Shown here: positions 1-6,062 of the stretch, in pieces
How the letters are laid out: each line of letters starts with the position of its first letter
Numbering within the stretch: the stretch's first letter is position 1
Origin: Paenibacillus sp. PL91
Lineage (GTDB): Bacteria > Bacillota > Bacilli > Paenibacillales > Paenibacillaceae
Reading direction: 5' to 3'
Assembly: GCF_012935325.2 (NCBI RefSeq)
Contig: NZ_JABBYG020000032.1
Location: forward strand, 1-44,856
Length of the DNA stretch: 44,856 bases
Made by a program: the position numbers and the translations under genes
The notes under the pieces: model-generated
Databases searched by the model: none
Seen by the model: the letters and a program-made list of their open reading frames with translations, nothing else
Told to the model about the DNA's origin: nothing

Positions 1-226
1 AACGTACAAAACGGATGCGGTGCCCAAGACTACTTGGCTTCAATCGATCAGAATGCTTAGCTAGGTATTCCTTAAGCTGATTCAGAGTTATTTCAGAAAT
101 ATCTAAATCTCCGAAATTCGTAACCAGCATATTAAGCTGCAGGGCATAAGCTTTTAATGTGTTTGGACTAAACCCTTGGATTCGCTTGTCCGCCTCATAA
201 TGACGCCAAAGTTCGCTTAAATTCAT
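1..226 (-). CDS. Tyrosine recombinase/integrase, N-terminal fragment (runs off window edge)
   Basis: The visible 75 residues begin MNLSELWRHYEADKRIQGFS and continue with a pattern (SPNTLKAYALQLNML, then a stretch ending LKPSSLGHRIRFVR) typical of the SAM-like, core-DNA-binding domain of XerC/XerD and phage integrases. The catalytic domain with the R..HxxR..Y residues would lie beyond position 1, so it cannot be told whether the gene is intact. The ATG at 224-226 follows a strong ribosome site (TAGGAGG at 234-240) at normal spacing. The reading frame is open to the window edge. It may be a chromosomal Xer-like enzyme, an integron or phage-type integrase, or a remnant; the accessory neighbours favour a mobile-element enzyme. 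Family call is good; exact role unknown. Confidence 0.75.
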   Translation of the reverse strand, partial: MNLSELWRHYEADKRIQGFSPNTLKAYALQLNMLVTNFGDLDISEITLNQLKEYLAKHSDRLKPSSLGHRIRFVR

Positions 227-257
227 AATAAAACCTCCTATTAGAGCAATTAATTCT

Positions 258-307
258 AGTTTGCTTCTAATAGAAGGTTTTAGACCGATTGTTTCCCGTT
301 AGCTTAA
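258..307 (+). repeat. Intergenic hairpin repeat, copy A (degenerate)
   Basis: The right-hand flank ATTGTTTCCCGTTAGCTTAA (288-307) matches the flank of three further copies (600-700, 2174-2256, 4023-4119). An imperfect 28-nt hairpin (258-285, core CTTCTAATAGAAG) takes the place of the perfect hairpins in the others. No clear left flank. It sits between the integrase start and the stop of the next gene. Confidence 0.55.
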
Positions 308-310
308 TGA

Positions 311-556
311 TTAATCTAACGTTTTAATTTCAAGCGGAGTGCTAGGTCTAGTATTGCAGTAAAAACAGTCCTCTTTTTCGCAATTTGGGGTAACCCATAC
401 ATTACAATGCGCACAGAAGGTAGCATCATACCTATCATAGTAGTAAAGCCCGTTGTTACATGTATCACAATATTTATTTGGTTCGGGGGCCCCGCCGATA
501 CAAAAGTAATCATCAATAATGATTTGCCTTTCATTCCTCACAATCTTTATTTTCAA
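311..556 (-). CDS. Small Cys-rich (zinc-ribbon-like) hypothetical protein
   Basis: An 81-residue protein with CDTC, CAHC and CFYC pairs plus a further CEKEDC cysteine. This is the spacing of paired zinc knuckles, so a zinc ribbon or rubredoxin-like fold is likely. I do not recognise the family and assign no function. The reading frame extends upstream to 598, but a strong GGAGGTG (561-567) sits just before a TTG at 554-556, giving a start MKIKIVRNERQ; the TTG start is preferred. It has no membrane segment. It lies alone between two copies of the intergenic hairpin repeat, with its stop codon only a few bases from copy A. Likely real because of the ribosome site and Cys pattern. Confidence 0.6.
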   Translation of the reverse strand: MKIKIVRNERQIIIDDYFCIGGAPEPNKYCDTCNNGLYYYDRYDATFCAHCNVWVTPNCEKEDCFYCNTRPSTPLEIKTLD

Positions 557-599
557 ACTGCACCTCCGACAAATAAATCTTAACCTAAATATTACCACG

Positions 600-700
600 T
601 ATTGGAACTATCCTGCCCGTTATCTTAATACAATGAGCAGGCCGCCGCAGCGCCTGCTCATTAATGTTTGTTATTCAACTATCGTATCCCGTTAGTTCAA
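600..700 (+). repeat. Intergenic hairpin repeat, copy B (full length)
   Basis: Left flank at 600-629 (core GAACTATCCTGCCCGTTA), a hairpin at 633-661 (arms ATGAGCAGGC / GCCTGCTCAT), and a right flank at 674-700 (core AACTATCGTATCCCGTTAG). The two flanks are direct repeats of each other. The right flank supplies the TAA stop codon of the MerR gene (692-694, minus strand), so the element overlaps the coding end. Confidence 0.8.
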
Positions 701-1093
701 TGGAACATACAATGATCTGTTAAGTTTTTTTTCTTTTTCAAGTATTGTCTGTTCATATGTTGCAATTTTATCATCCATACGTCCCAGTACTTTCTTCATC
801 TCTTCCAATTTAATCATGAGTTGTTTACGCTGCTCGAATAGCAGTTCTTTTCTCTCTTCGATGGTTTCATCACCCTGTTGATAAAGACTAACATATTCAA
901 TCAACAATTCAACTGGAAGACCTGTTCCTCGCATACATTTTACATGTTCAACCCATCTGCAATCTTCCTCCGTATAATTCCTGATTCCACTCTTATTACG
1001 ATTCACACGCGGAATAAGTCCGATGCGTTCATAATAGCGGAGTGTATCCTGTGAAAGATTAAATTTTTCGCTTACTTTTGCGATTGTCATCAT
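692..1093 (-). CDS. MerR-family transcriptional regulator
   Basis: A DNA-binding regulator of about 133 residues. The N-terminal winged helix-turn-helix (TIAKVSEKFNLSQDTLRYYE, then RIGLIPRV) is the MerR signature. A C-terminal coiled coil follows (about residues 75-125, rich in K/E/L, including two MxxK-type heptads). There is no obvious Cys-rich metal loop; the nearest Cys residues are in the HTH-linked region (CRWVEHVKCM), so an aldehyde/electrophile-sensing NmlR/AdhR-like role is possible but unproven. The start is ATG at 1091-1093, with AGGTG six bases before it; a GTG at 1102 overlaps that site and is less likely. It lies 22 bases downstream of the aldo/keto reductase and is probably cotranscribed with it. 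The MerR-type promoter upstream of the reductase suggests it controls its own operon. Confidence 0.88.
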   Translation of the reverse strand: MMTIAKVSEKFNLSQDTLRYYERIGLIPRVNRNKSGIRNYTEEDCRWVEHVKCMRGTGLPVELLIEYVSLYQQGDETIEERKELLFEQRKQLMIKLEEMKKVLGRMDDKIATYEQTILEKEKKLNRSLYVPLN

Positions 1094-1115
1094 TGAGGGC
1101 ACCTGCTATTACTCA

Positions 1116-2096
1116 TTACTGATGACCAACTATACGATGAGGTACATACGGTTCTTCCAACGATACAATTTCTTCAGGTGTCAGGCTAATCGAAAGAGCA
1201 GCTACCGCATCCTCGAGATGCAATATTTTCGTAGCGCCGATAATGGGAGCTGTGACGGGTTCTTTTTGCAGCAACCAGGCAATTGCGATTTGGGCACGTG
1301 TAACGCCATGTTTTTCTGCGATAGCCGCGACCTGATCGATGATCAATCGATCGGTATCTGCAGTCGCATCATATTTCTGTTTAGCAATTTGATCGCTTTC
1401 GGAACGATTTGTTTTTTCCTGCGGATCTCTTGTCAATCTTCCTCCCGCAAGCGGGCTATATGGAATCACACCTATTTTTTCATCCTTACAAAGCGGAAGC
1501 ATCTCTCTTTCTTCTTCACGGTAGATGAGGTTGTAATGGTTCTGCATCGACACAAACCTGGTCCATCCATTTTTCCCAGCTACGTGCAGGGCCTTCGAAA
1601 ACTGCCATGCGTACATAGCTGAAGCACCTATGTATCTTGCCTTCCCTGCCTTCACTACATCATGCAAGGCTTCCATTGTCTCTTCGATTGGTGTATCGTA
1701 ATCCCAACGGTGTATCTGGTACAGATCCACATAATCTGTTCCCAAACGCTTTAGGCTTTTATCAATCTCACTCATAATTGCCTTTCGAGACAGTCCGGCG
1801 CCATTGGGACCTTCATGCATGCGGCCATTAACTTTTGTCGCGAGGACAATTTCATCTCGTTTGGCATAATCCTTGAGTGCGTTTCCAAGAATCTCCTCAC
1901 TTGTTCCATCAGCATATACGTTCGCCGTATCAAAAAAATTGATTCCAAGCTCCAGTGCTTTTTTAATAATTGGACGGCTGCCCTCTTCATCAAGTACCCA
2001 TTGATGAAACGAACGCTCTGCTATACCAAAACCCATGCAGCCAAGACAAAGGCGGGACACATCCAAACCGGTATTCCCCAGTTTCACATATTCCAT
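1116..2096 (-). CDS. Aldo/keto reductase
   Basis: An NADPH-dependent aldo/keto reductase of the bacterial Tas/IolS-like group, 326 residues, the usual length. Seen: the N-terminal LGNTGLDVSRLCLGCMGFG; the catalytic tetrad as FDTANVY (Asp, Tyr), LATKV (Lys) and YQIHRWD (His); and the cofactor-binding C-terminal part with IPYSPLAGGRL and PIIGATK. ATG at 2096 follows GAGGAATC. Substrate is not predictable, but pairing with a MerR regulator and a 19-bp-spacer promoter suggests an inducible carbonyl/aldehyde detoxification gene. Cytosolic, with no signal sequence. Confidence 0.93.
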   Translation of the reverse strand: MEYVKLGNTGLDVSRLCLGCMGFGIAERSFHQWVLDEEGSRPIIKKALELGINFFDTANVYADGTSEEILGNALKDYAKRDEIVLATKVNGRMHEGPNGAGLSRKAIMSEIDKSLKRLGTDYVDLYQIHRWDYDTPIEETMEALHDVVKAGKARYIGASAMYAWQFSKALHVAGKNGWTRFVSMQNHYNLIYREEEREMLPLCKDEKIGVIPYSPLAGGRLTRDPQEKTNRSESDQIAKQKYDATADTDRLIIDQVAAIAEKHGVTRAQIAIAWLLQKEPVTAPIIGATKILHLEDAVAALSISLTPEEIVSLEEPYVPHRIVGHQ

Positions 2097-2144
2097 TTGA
2101 TTGATTCCTCGCTTTCTAACAGTTACATTGTTTCCTTTAAATTT

Positions 2145-2175
2145 AGTTTACTTCTTGGAGTTAACTCCAAGTCAA
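2145..2175 (-). promoter_or_regulatory. MerR-type promoter with 19-bp spacer and central dyad
   Basis: On the minus strand: -35 TTGACT (2170-2175) and -10 TAAACT (2145-2150), separated by 19 bp. The perfect 18-bp palindrome CTTGGAGTTAACTCCAAG (2154-2171) fills the spacer. Overlong spacers with a dyad are the hallmark of promoters activated by MerR-family proteins through DNA untwisting. It lies about 50 bp upstream of the reductase start. Confidence 0.85.
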
Positions 2176-2256
2176 GCTATCATGCCAGTTTGTTGAGCGA
2201 AGGGCTGCCACGTGGCAGCCCTTCGTCATTTGAACTATCGTTCCCCGTTAGCTGAA
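2174..2256 (+). repeat. Intergenic hairpin repeat, copy C
   Basis: A perfect 28-bp palindrome (2198-2225; arm CGAAGGGCTGCCAC) followed by the right flank at 2230-2256 (GAACTATCGTTCCCCGTTAG core). A degenerate left flank (AGCTATCATGCCAGTTTG) precedes it and touches the -35 of the MerR-type promoter. The following stretch, 2257-2430, shows no gene or clear signal. Confidence 0.75.
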
Positions 2257-2430
2257 TCAATTTTTGGTCTCATGGAAAGCAAAATTTAACGACGGAGACT
2301 TTATATAATGGTTTACAAAGAGGGCTTGTTTGGTGCCATATGATAAGCCTCTGTTGCTTTTAGCTAGTGATGGCTAAAATTAAGTTTGTCTTGAAACCTT
2401 TTCATAGTACATGATACTAATCGTGGGGTA

Positions 2431-3180
2431 TTACAATTGTTCAACCAACGGTGATTGCCCGTAATGTTCACTCAATAGTAGCTCCAGCAGTTTTGTAGCT
2501 GTATTTTCAGGAGTCTGAAGTAATCCGTCCTGCGCCATCTTGATAAATTGGTCGACATACGGGAAATTTTCCTTACTTGTGGAACGTATTTCGGCTTGCA
2601 TATGAGTATCAATCATTCCGGGATATACGGACGCAATTTTAACGGAATTGAGTGCATGTTGCTGTTCAAGATGAACGCTTTTAGAGAACGAATCAATTCC
2701 AGCTTTTGCGGTGCTGTAACAACTCTGGGCGGGTAGCAAAAACTTAGCAGAACCAGAGGACACATTCATAACCCTTTTGTCCACGGCTAGCTCCTTTGTC
2801 ATCTCGATAAAGCGTGAAGTAAGTATCATTGGAGCAAGCAAGTTAATCGTTACATTCTGGATAATTAGCTCCGTATCACATTGTTCAATAGGCATGACGG
2901 GAGACAGCATCCCTGCATTGTTGATCAAATAGATGGCCTCCAGATCTTCCTCCAGTTTAATGGAACCTACAATTTTTTTCATTAAATGGTCAATGCCGGT
3001 TAGCTCGTTCAAGTCGTAAGTGTAATAACTCAGCTTGGCTCCCCGTGTGGCACCTAATTCTTCCAGCTTGTCATTTACACTTCTAGAAATACAATATACG
3101 CTATTTTCAGACATGAGCAATTGCTCCGCTAGGGCTTCTCCAATGCCCCTCGAAGTGCCTGTAATTATATATGCCTTCAT
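2431..3180 (-). CDS. Short-chain dehydrogenase/reductase, YueD (benzil reductase)-like
   Basis: A classical SDR of 249 residues. It has the Rossmann glycine motif TGTSRGIG near the N-terminus (MKAYIITGTSRGIGEAL), NNAG in the middle, catalytic Ser in NVSSGSAK, and the YSTAK catalytic pair. The opening MKAYIITG and overall pattern resemble B. subtilis YueD, an NADPH-dependent benzil/sepiapterin-like reductase; that subfamily call is from memory of the family. The reading frame extends to 3225, but GGAGG (3187-3191) places the start at ATG 3178-3180. It lies 19 bases downstream of the TetR gene in the same direction, so it is probably part of the autoregulated TetR operon. Native substrate unknown. 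Confidence 0.88.
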   Translation of the reverse strand: MKAYIITGTSRGIGEALAEQLLMSENSVYCISRSVNDKLEELGATRGAKLSYYTYDLNELTGIDHLMKKIVGSIKLEEDLEAIYLINNAGMLSPVMPIEQCDTELIIQNVTINLLAPMILTSRFIEMTKELAVDKRVMNVSSGSAKFLLPAQSCYSTAKAGIDSFSKSVHLEQQHALNSVKIASVYPGMIDTHMQAEIRSTSKENFPYVDQFIKMAQDGLLQTPENTATKLLELLLSEHYGQSPLVEQL

Positions 3181-3199
3181 CGTAGTTCCTCCATTACAA

Positions 3200-3802
3200 T
3201 TAAAATGAATTGGTTTGCTTGTCAAGATAAAGAAAGCTGTTAACGGCTTCTTTCCATATGGAAGGATAGTCTAGTTCGAACTTAAGCATCATGCATCTTG
3301 ACAACTGATCAATTGTAAGGGCTAGTAAGGTTGCTTTATCTTCTACGTGATCTGATGGGACAATACCCCACTCCGCTCCCAACGACACCAGTTGGCGGAA
3401 TCCGTTAATAAAATCACTCTGAATGTTCATAATTCTCTGTCTGTACTGTTCGTCGCGCTCTGCAAGTGTCATAAATTCGTTTAATACACGAAGAGAGGCA
3501 CGATGGTTCGAATCTTGCTTAGGCAGCATGTTTAACCCGCCTTGGAACAGAAATTCTACATAATTGTCTTTCGTGGCAAGATGGATTTGAAAATAGGTAG
3601 AAAATTGATGCTCCTTGAACATATGATCAAAGGTTGCGCTAATCAATTCCTCTTTTGTTGCAAAATGATAGTAGATGGACGATTTGGTCATCTCTGCTTT
3701 TTTTGCAATCATCCCTAAGCTGACTTTCTCTAAGCCATGCTCGGCAAACAGCTCAAAAGACATTTCGATAAGATGTGTTGATGTAATTTCTTTTTTTTTA
3801 AT
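3200..3802 (-). CDS. TetR/AcrR-family transcriptional repressor, probable ATT start
   Basis: A 200-residue TetR-type regulator. The HTH is clear: LIEMSFELFAEHGLEKVSLG, then MIAKKAEMTKSSIYYHF and ATKEELI. The C-terminal ligand domain is unremarkable. The ORF runs upstream to 3856, but the -10 box at 3837-3842 lies inside that extension, so those codons cannot all be translated from this promoter. A strong GGAGGAG (3811-3817) precedes ATT AAA AAA (start at 3802), and no in-frame ATG or GTG lies between the promoter and the HTH. A TTG at 3823 lacks a ribosome site. The start is therefore probably the rare ATT codon; confidence in that is moderate. Cotranscribed with the downstream SDR gene. Confidence 0.85.
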   Translation of the reverse strand: MKKKEITSTHLIEMSFELFAEHGLEKVSLGMIAKKAEMTKSSIYYHFATKEELISATFDHMFKEHQFSTYFQIHLATKDNYVEFLFQGGLNMLPKQDSNHRASLRVLNEFMTLAERDEQYRQRIMNIQSDFINGFRQLVSLGAEWGIVPSDHVEDKATLLALTIDQLSRCMMLKFELDYPSIWKEAVNSFLYLDKQTNSF

Positions 3803-3836
3803 AAGACATCTCCTCCATTCCAAGCCTATAAGAAGC

Positions 3837-3888
3837 ATTATACTTGCAGAAACCAATGTAGGTCAATAATTTAACGAACGGTCGTTAA
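3837..3888 (-). promoter_or_regulatory. Promoter and TetR-type operator of the TetR-SDR operon
   Basis: Minus strand: -35 TTGACC (3861-3866), 18-bp spacer, -10 TATAAT (3837-3842). Just upstream is an 18-bp palindrome, TTAACGACCGTTCGTTAA (3871-3888; 7-bp arms TTAACGA/TCGTTAA). Palindromes of this size beside the promoter are typical TetR operators, so autoregulation is inferred. Confidence 0.8.
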
Positions 3889-3956
3889 AAAATATTGTTT
3901 GCACTTACTATCAGAACTTATATAAAGACATATCTTTTTTCGGATGATAAGGGAAA

Positions 3957-3966
3957 GGGGGGGGGG
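3957..3966 (+). other. Homopolymeric G10 tract
   Basis: Ten consecutive G (ten C on the minus strand), about 70 bp upstream of the TetR operator. No coding sequence covers it. Such tracts can slip, but no phase-variable promoter arrangement is evident. Confidence 0.6.
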
Positions 3967-4022
3967 CTATTTTTGCCTTTTTTCAAGAAAGTATCATAGG
4001 ATAGAAACGGTTTCCAACACAT

Positions 4023-4119
4023 ATTGGAACTAACCTGCCCGTTAGCGTAATGAAGCAGCCGATCATTGTGGTCGGCTGCTTCCATGTTTTTATTGAACTA
4101 TCGTTCCCCGTTAGCTTAA
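4023..4119 (+). repeat. Intergenic hairpin repeat, copy D (full length)
   Basis: Left flank at 4023-4051 (core GAACTAACCTGCCCGTTAGC), hairpin at 4052-4082 (arms GAAGCAGCCGA / TCGGCTGCTTC), and right flank at 4093-4119 (core GAACTATCGTTCCCCGTTAG). The hairpin sequence differs wholly from copies B and C while the flanks are conserved. Confidence 0.8.
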
Positions 4120-4151
4120 CAAAAGAAGTGCCTTAACATGAATAAGAAATC

Positions 4152-4181
4152 AAAAACCCGACCTCACGAGGTCGGGTTTTT
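4152..4181 (-). terminator. Intrinsic terminator after ssrA
   Basis: Stem AACCCGACCTC/GAGGTCGGGTT with flanking A and T runs, immediately downstream of the tmRNA 3' end. The symmetric A/T runs would let it work in both directions. Confidence 0.85.
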
Positions 4182-4189
4182 CATGGTAT

Positions 4190-4555
4190 TGGTGGAGGCG
4201 AGGGGATTTGAACCCCTGTCCGAAGATCACGCCACACAGGCTTCTACGGGTGTAGTCACAGTTTTGATGTCACCCAGGAGGACGCCCCGTAACCGGCTTC
4301 TTCCAAGGTCAGCCTGATTGTCTTCTTCAGCTCACCGCAGGCGGAGATGAGACAGCGTATTCCACTACTTGTTAGCCCCTATTCCAGTCACATGGACGAT
4401 GCTGGGTAGAAGCACGCACACAGTTTCTTAGGCTGCGAAAGCGTAGTTTGTTTGTTGTTTGCCGTTTAATAGGCTTTAGCGTTGATGAAGCAGACGACTC
4501 CCTGCTACCCGCAACCCGCGCTCGTACAATCCCCGTCGAATCCATAAACGCCCCC
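4190..4555 (-). ncRNA. ssrA: tmRNA (transfer-messenger RNA)
   Basis: A 366-nt tmRNA that rescues stalled ribosomes with SmpB and tags the product for ClpP-type proteolysis. The 5' end GGGGGCG (4549-4555) pairs with the 3' CGCCTCC before an encoded ACCA (4190-4193). The T-arm GGGGTTCAAATCCCC is visible near the 3' end. The tag frame reads GGC AAA CAA CAA ACA AAC TAC GCT TTC GCA GCC TAA (minus strand 4463 to 4428), giving a tag (A)GKQQTNYAFAA. This ends in the hydrophobic-Ala-Ala degron recognised by ClpXP. The GGC resume codon followed by Lys resembles the Bacillus tag start (A)GK. smpB lies just upstream and rnr nearby, all three being trans-translation partners. Confidence 0.96.
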
Positions 4556-4818
4556 AATTTTGCATAAACAATTAGCTGCTGATCAACACCCTTAAGAGTG
4601 ACGCTCTGCACTAATGTTTAGCTCGATTGAAGCTTTAGGATTAAGGATCAGCAACCGTCAAATTTAACATCTGGTTGGCTGTCCGATTGTTTAGCACGAA
4701 TGCACTTGCTTTATTTGTATTGCCTTTGCTACTGCTTTAGTATAACACGAATGGATAGCTTCTGTGCACAAATGTTATTGGCAGCATTGGGTGCTATCTT
4801 CCATGGCAATATTTCAGC
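4556..4818 (-). promoter_or_regulatory. smpB-ssrA spacer with candidate ssrA promoter
   Basis: 263 bp without a gene. The best minus-strand promoter signal is an extended -10, TGTTATACT (4739-4747), with no good -35. It would imply a leader of about 175 nt trimmed to the mature 5' end. A weaker, nearer candidate is TTGATC 17 bp before GCAAAA close to position 4570. Neither is certain. Confidence 0.4.
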
Positions 4819-5298
4819 TTAACGTGCAACCTTCTGCTTCTCGCGTAGGACACGCTGGATATCGCGCTGAGCATCACGCTTAGCAGCCGTATCACGCTTA
4901 TCATATTGCTTCTTACCTTTACCAAGTCCAATCAACAGCTTCGCATATCCATTGCGCACATAAATCTTCAAGGGCACAATTGCATAGCCTTCTTGCTTGG
5001 ACAAGCCAAACAGCTTATGAATTTGAGCTTTGTGCATCAACAGCTTACGAGCACGTGTTGGATCAGTAGGATTATGAATATTCCCTTGCTCGAACGGACT
5101 GATATGCATGTTGTGTATGAACATTTCTCCGTTACGAATCGTCGCAAACGCATCGCTTATGTTTGCTCGACCATTGCGCAGCGATTTAATTTCAGTACCC
5201 AGCAGCACCATGCCTGCTTCGAACGTTTCCTCAATGAAATAGTCATGGGAAGCCTTCTTGTTCTGGGCGAGCTGCTTGCCGTCACTTTTCTTACCCAT
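4819..5298 (-). CDS. smpB: SsrA-binding protein SmpB
   Basis: An RNA-binding protein of 159 residues that delivers tmRNA to stalled ribosomes. Seen: QNKKASHDYFIEETFEAGM and LLGTEIKSLRNGRANISDAF in the beta-barrel core, and a basic C-terminal tail (GKGKKQYDKRDTAAKRDAQR...) that enters the empty mRNA channel. The frame opens at a GTG (5307), but that GTG forms part of the GAGGTG ribosome site; ATG at 5296-5298 (MGKKSDGKQ) is the likely start. It lies directly upstream of ssrA on the same strand. Confidence 0.96.
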   Translation of the reverse strand: MGKKSDGKQLAQNKKASHDYFIEETFEAGMVLLGTEIKSLRNGRANISDAFATIRNGEMFIHNMHISPFEQGNIHNPTDPTRARKLLMHKAQIHKLFGLSKQEGYAIVPLKIYVRNGYAKLLIGLGKGKKQYDKRDTAAKRDAQRDIQRVLREKQKVAR

Positions 5299-5545
5299 GC
5301 TAGTCACCTCGAATTTATTAAGCTAAAATATTTGTTCACATATACTGGTGTTCATTGTAACAACTTCTGAAGCGGAAATCAAGGCTGTAGCTGCTGCGTG
5401 CCTCACTAGATGTACCAGACAGGAACGGAATGATCCTTCCCCTGTATAATAGCTCAGACCGCTAATCAAATGAGCGATTAGCGATTACTCAAGCAACTTA
5501 AAGGACATGCTATAACTAAATAATGGCACAAACTAATTAAGAAAC
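5299..5545. other. smpB-csp spacer
   Basis: About 250 bp without a convincing gene. A short inverted repeat, CGCTAATC/GATTAGCG, sits near 5461-5484. I see no strong promoter for smpB. Confidence 0.4.
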
Positions 5546-5587
5546 AAAAAAAACCGCCCTCAACCCAGAAGGTCAAAGGCGGTTTTA
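5546..5587 (-). terminator. Terminator of the cold-shock gene
   Basis: Stem AACCGCC (5552-5558) with GGCGGTT (5578-5584), followed on the minus strand by a seven-T tract. Confidence 0.85.
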
Positions 5588-5604
5588 TCAACGTTCTTAA
5601 GCTA

Positions 5605-5805
5605 CTACAGCTTTACAACGTTTTCTGCTTGTGGTCCACGGTTGCCTTGAACAACGTTAAATTCTACGCGTTGTCCTTCTTCAAGAGTTTTGAAGCCTTC
5701 GCCAGTGATTGCGGAGAAGTGTACGAATACATCGTTGCCGCCTTCAACTTCGATAAAGCCGAAACCTTTTTCTGCGTTAAACCATTTAACTGTACCTTGT
5801 TGCAT
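5605..5805 (-). CDS. Cold-shock protein (CspA/CspB family)
   Basis: A 66-residue single cold-shock domain that binds single-stranded nucleic acid. MQQGTVKWFNAEKGFGFIEV contains RNP1 (KGFGFI); VFVHF is RNP2. C-terminal EGQRVEFNVVQGNRGPQAENV is also typical. Length and sequence are canonical for CspB/CspD, but the paralogue cannot be named. GGAGG stands eight bases before the ATG. The leader between rnr and this gene is long and contains a stable hairpin (5864-5922), in keeping with structured leaders of cold-shock mRNAs. A terminator follows the gene, so it is probably monocistronic. Confidence 0.95.
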   Translation of the reverse strand: MQQGTVKWFNAEKGFGFIEVEGGNDVFVHFSAITGEGFKTLEEGQRVEFNVVQGNRGPQAENVVKL

Positions 5806-5863
5806 GTGTAAAAACCTCCAAAAAAATAATATTAATATGCGCCTGGTTTGTCTTTAAACAAAA

Positions 5864-5922
5864 AATTCACACATTGGAAAGGGTTTCATGACTATAATGA
5901 CACCCTTTTCAATATGTGAATT
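5864..5922 (-). other. Long hairpin in the csp leader (attenuator or terminator)
   Basis: Arms of 21 nt, AATTCACATATTGAAAAGGGT and its near-complement at 5864-5884, match at 19 of 21 positions. On the minus strand the hairpin is followed by a run of T (5859-5865 region), then by the csp ribosome site about 45 nt on. It could end transcription from rnr or act as an attenuator or thermosensor in the csp leader. A candidate -10 TATAGT lies upstream near 5950. Confidence 0.55.
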
Positions 5923-6016
5923 CAGGTTCATATTATCGATTGATTTGAGTGTACTATACCCAGAATTAAAAAGCAAGTGACGAGCTTAAATATCTTTTCC
6001 CTTATCATCCAGAACT

Positions 6017-6054
6017 CGGCGACTTCCAATTATTCCATAGAACGGAAGTCGCCG
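6017..6054 (-). terminator. Stable hairpin after rnr
   Basis: Perfect 11-bp arms CGGCGACTTCC/GGAAGTCGCCG, right after the rnr stop. There is no T tract, so it may be a 3' stability element or a factor-assisted terminator rather than a classical one. Confidence 0.55.
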
Positions 6055-6062
6055 ACCCCTAT

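Noticed and set aside
3803..3856. N-terminal extension of the TetR protein to position 3856
   Set aside because: The extension contains the -10 box and the codons lie before the likely transcription start.
4372..4611. 79-codon minus-strand frame
   Set aside because: It lies wholly across the tmRNA gene and its 5' flank; the tmRNA structure and tag explain the sequence.
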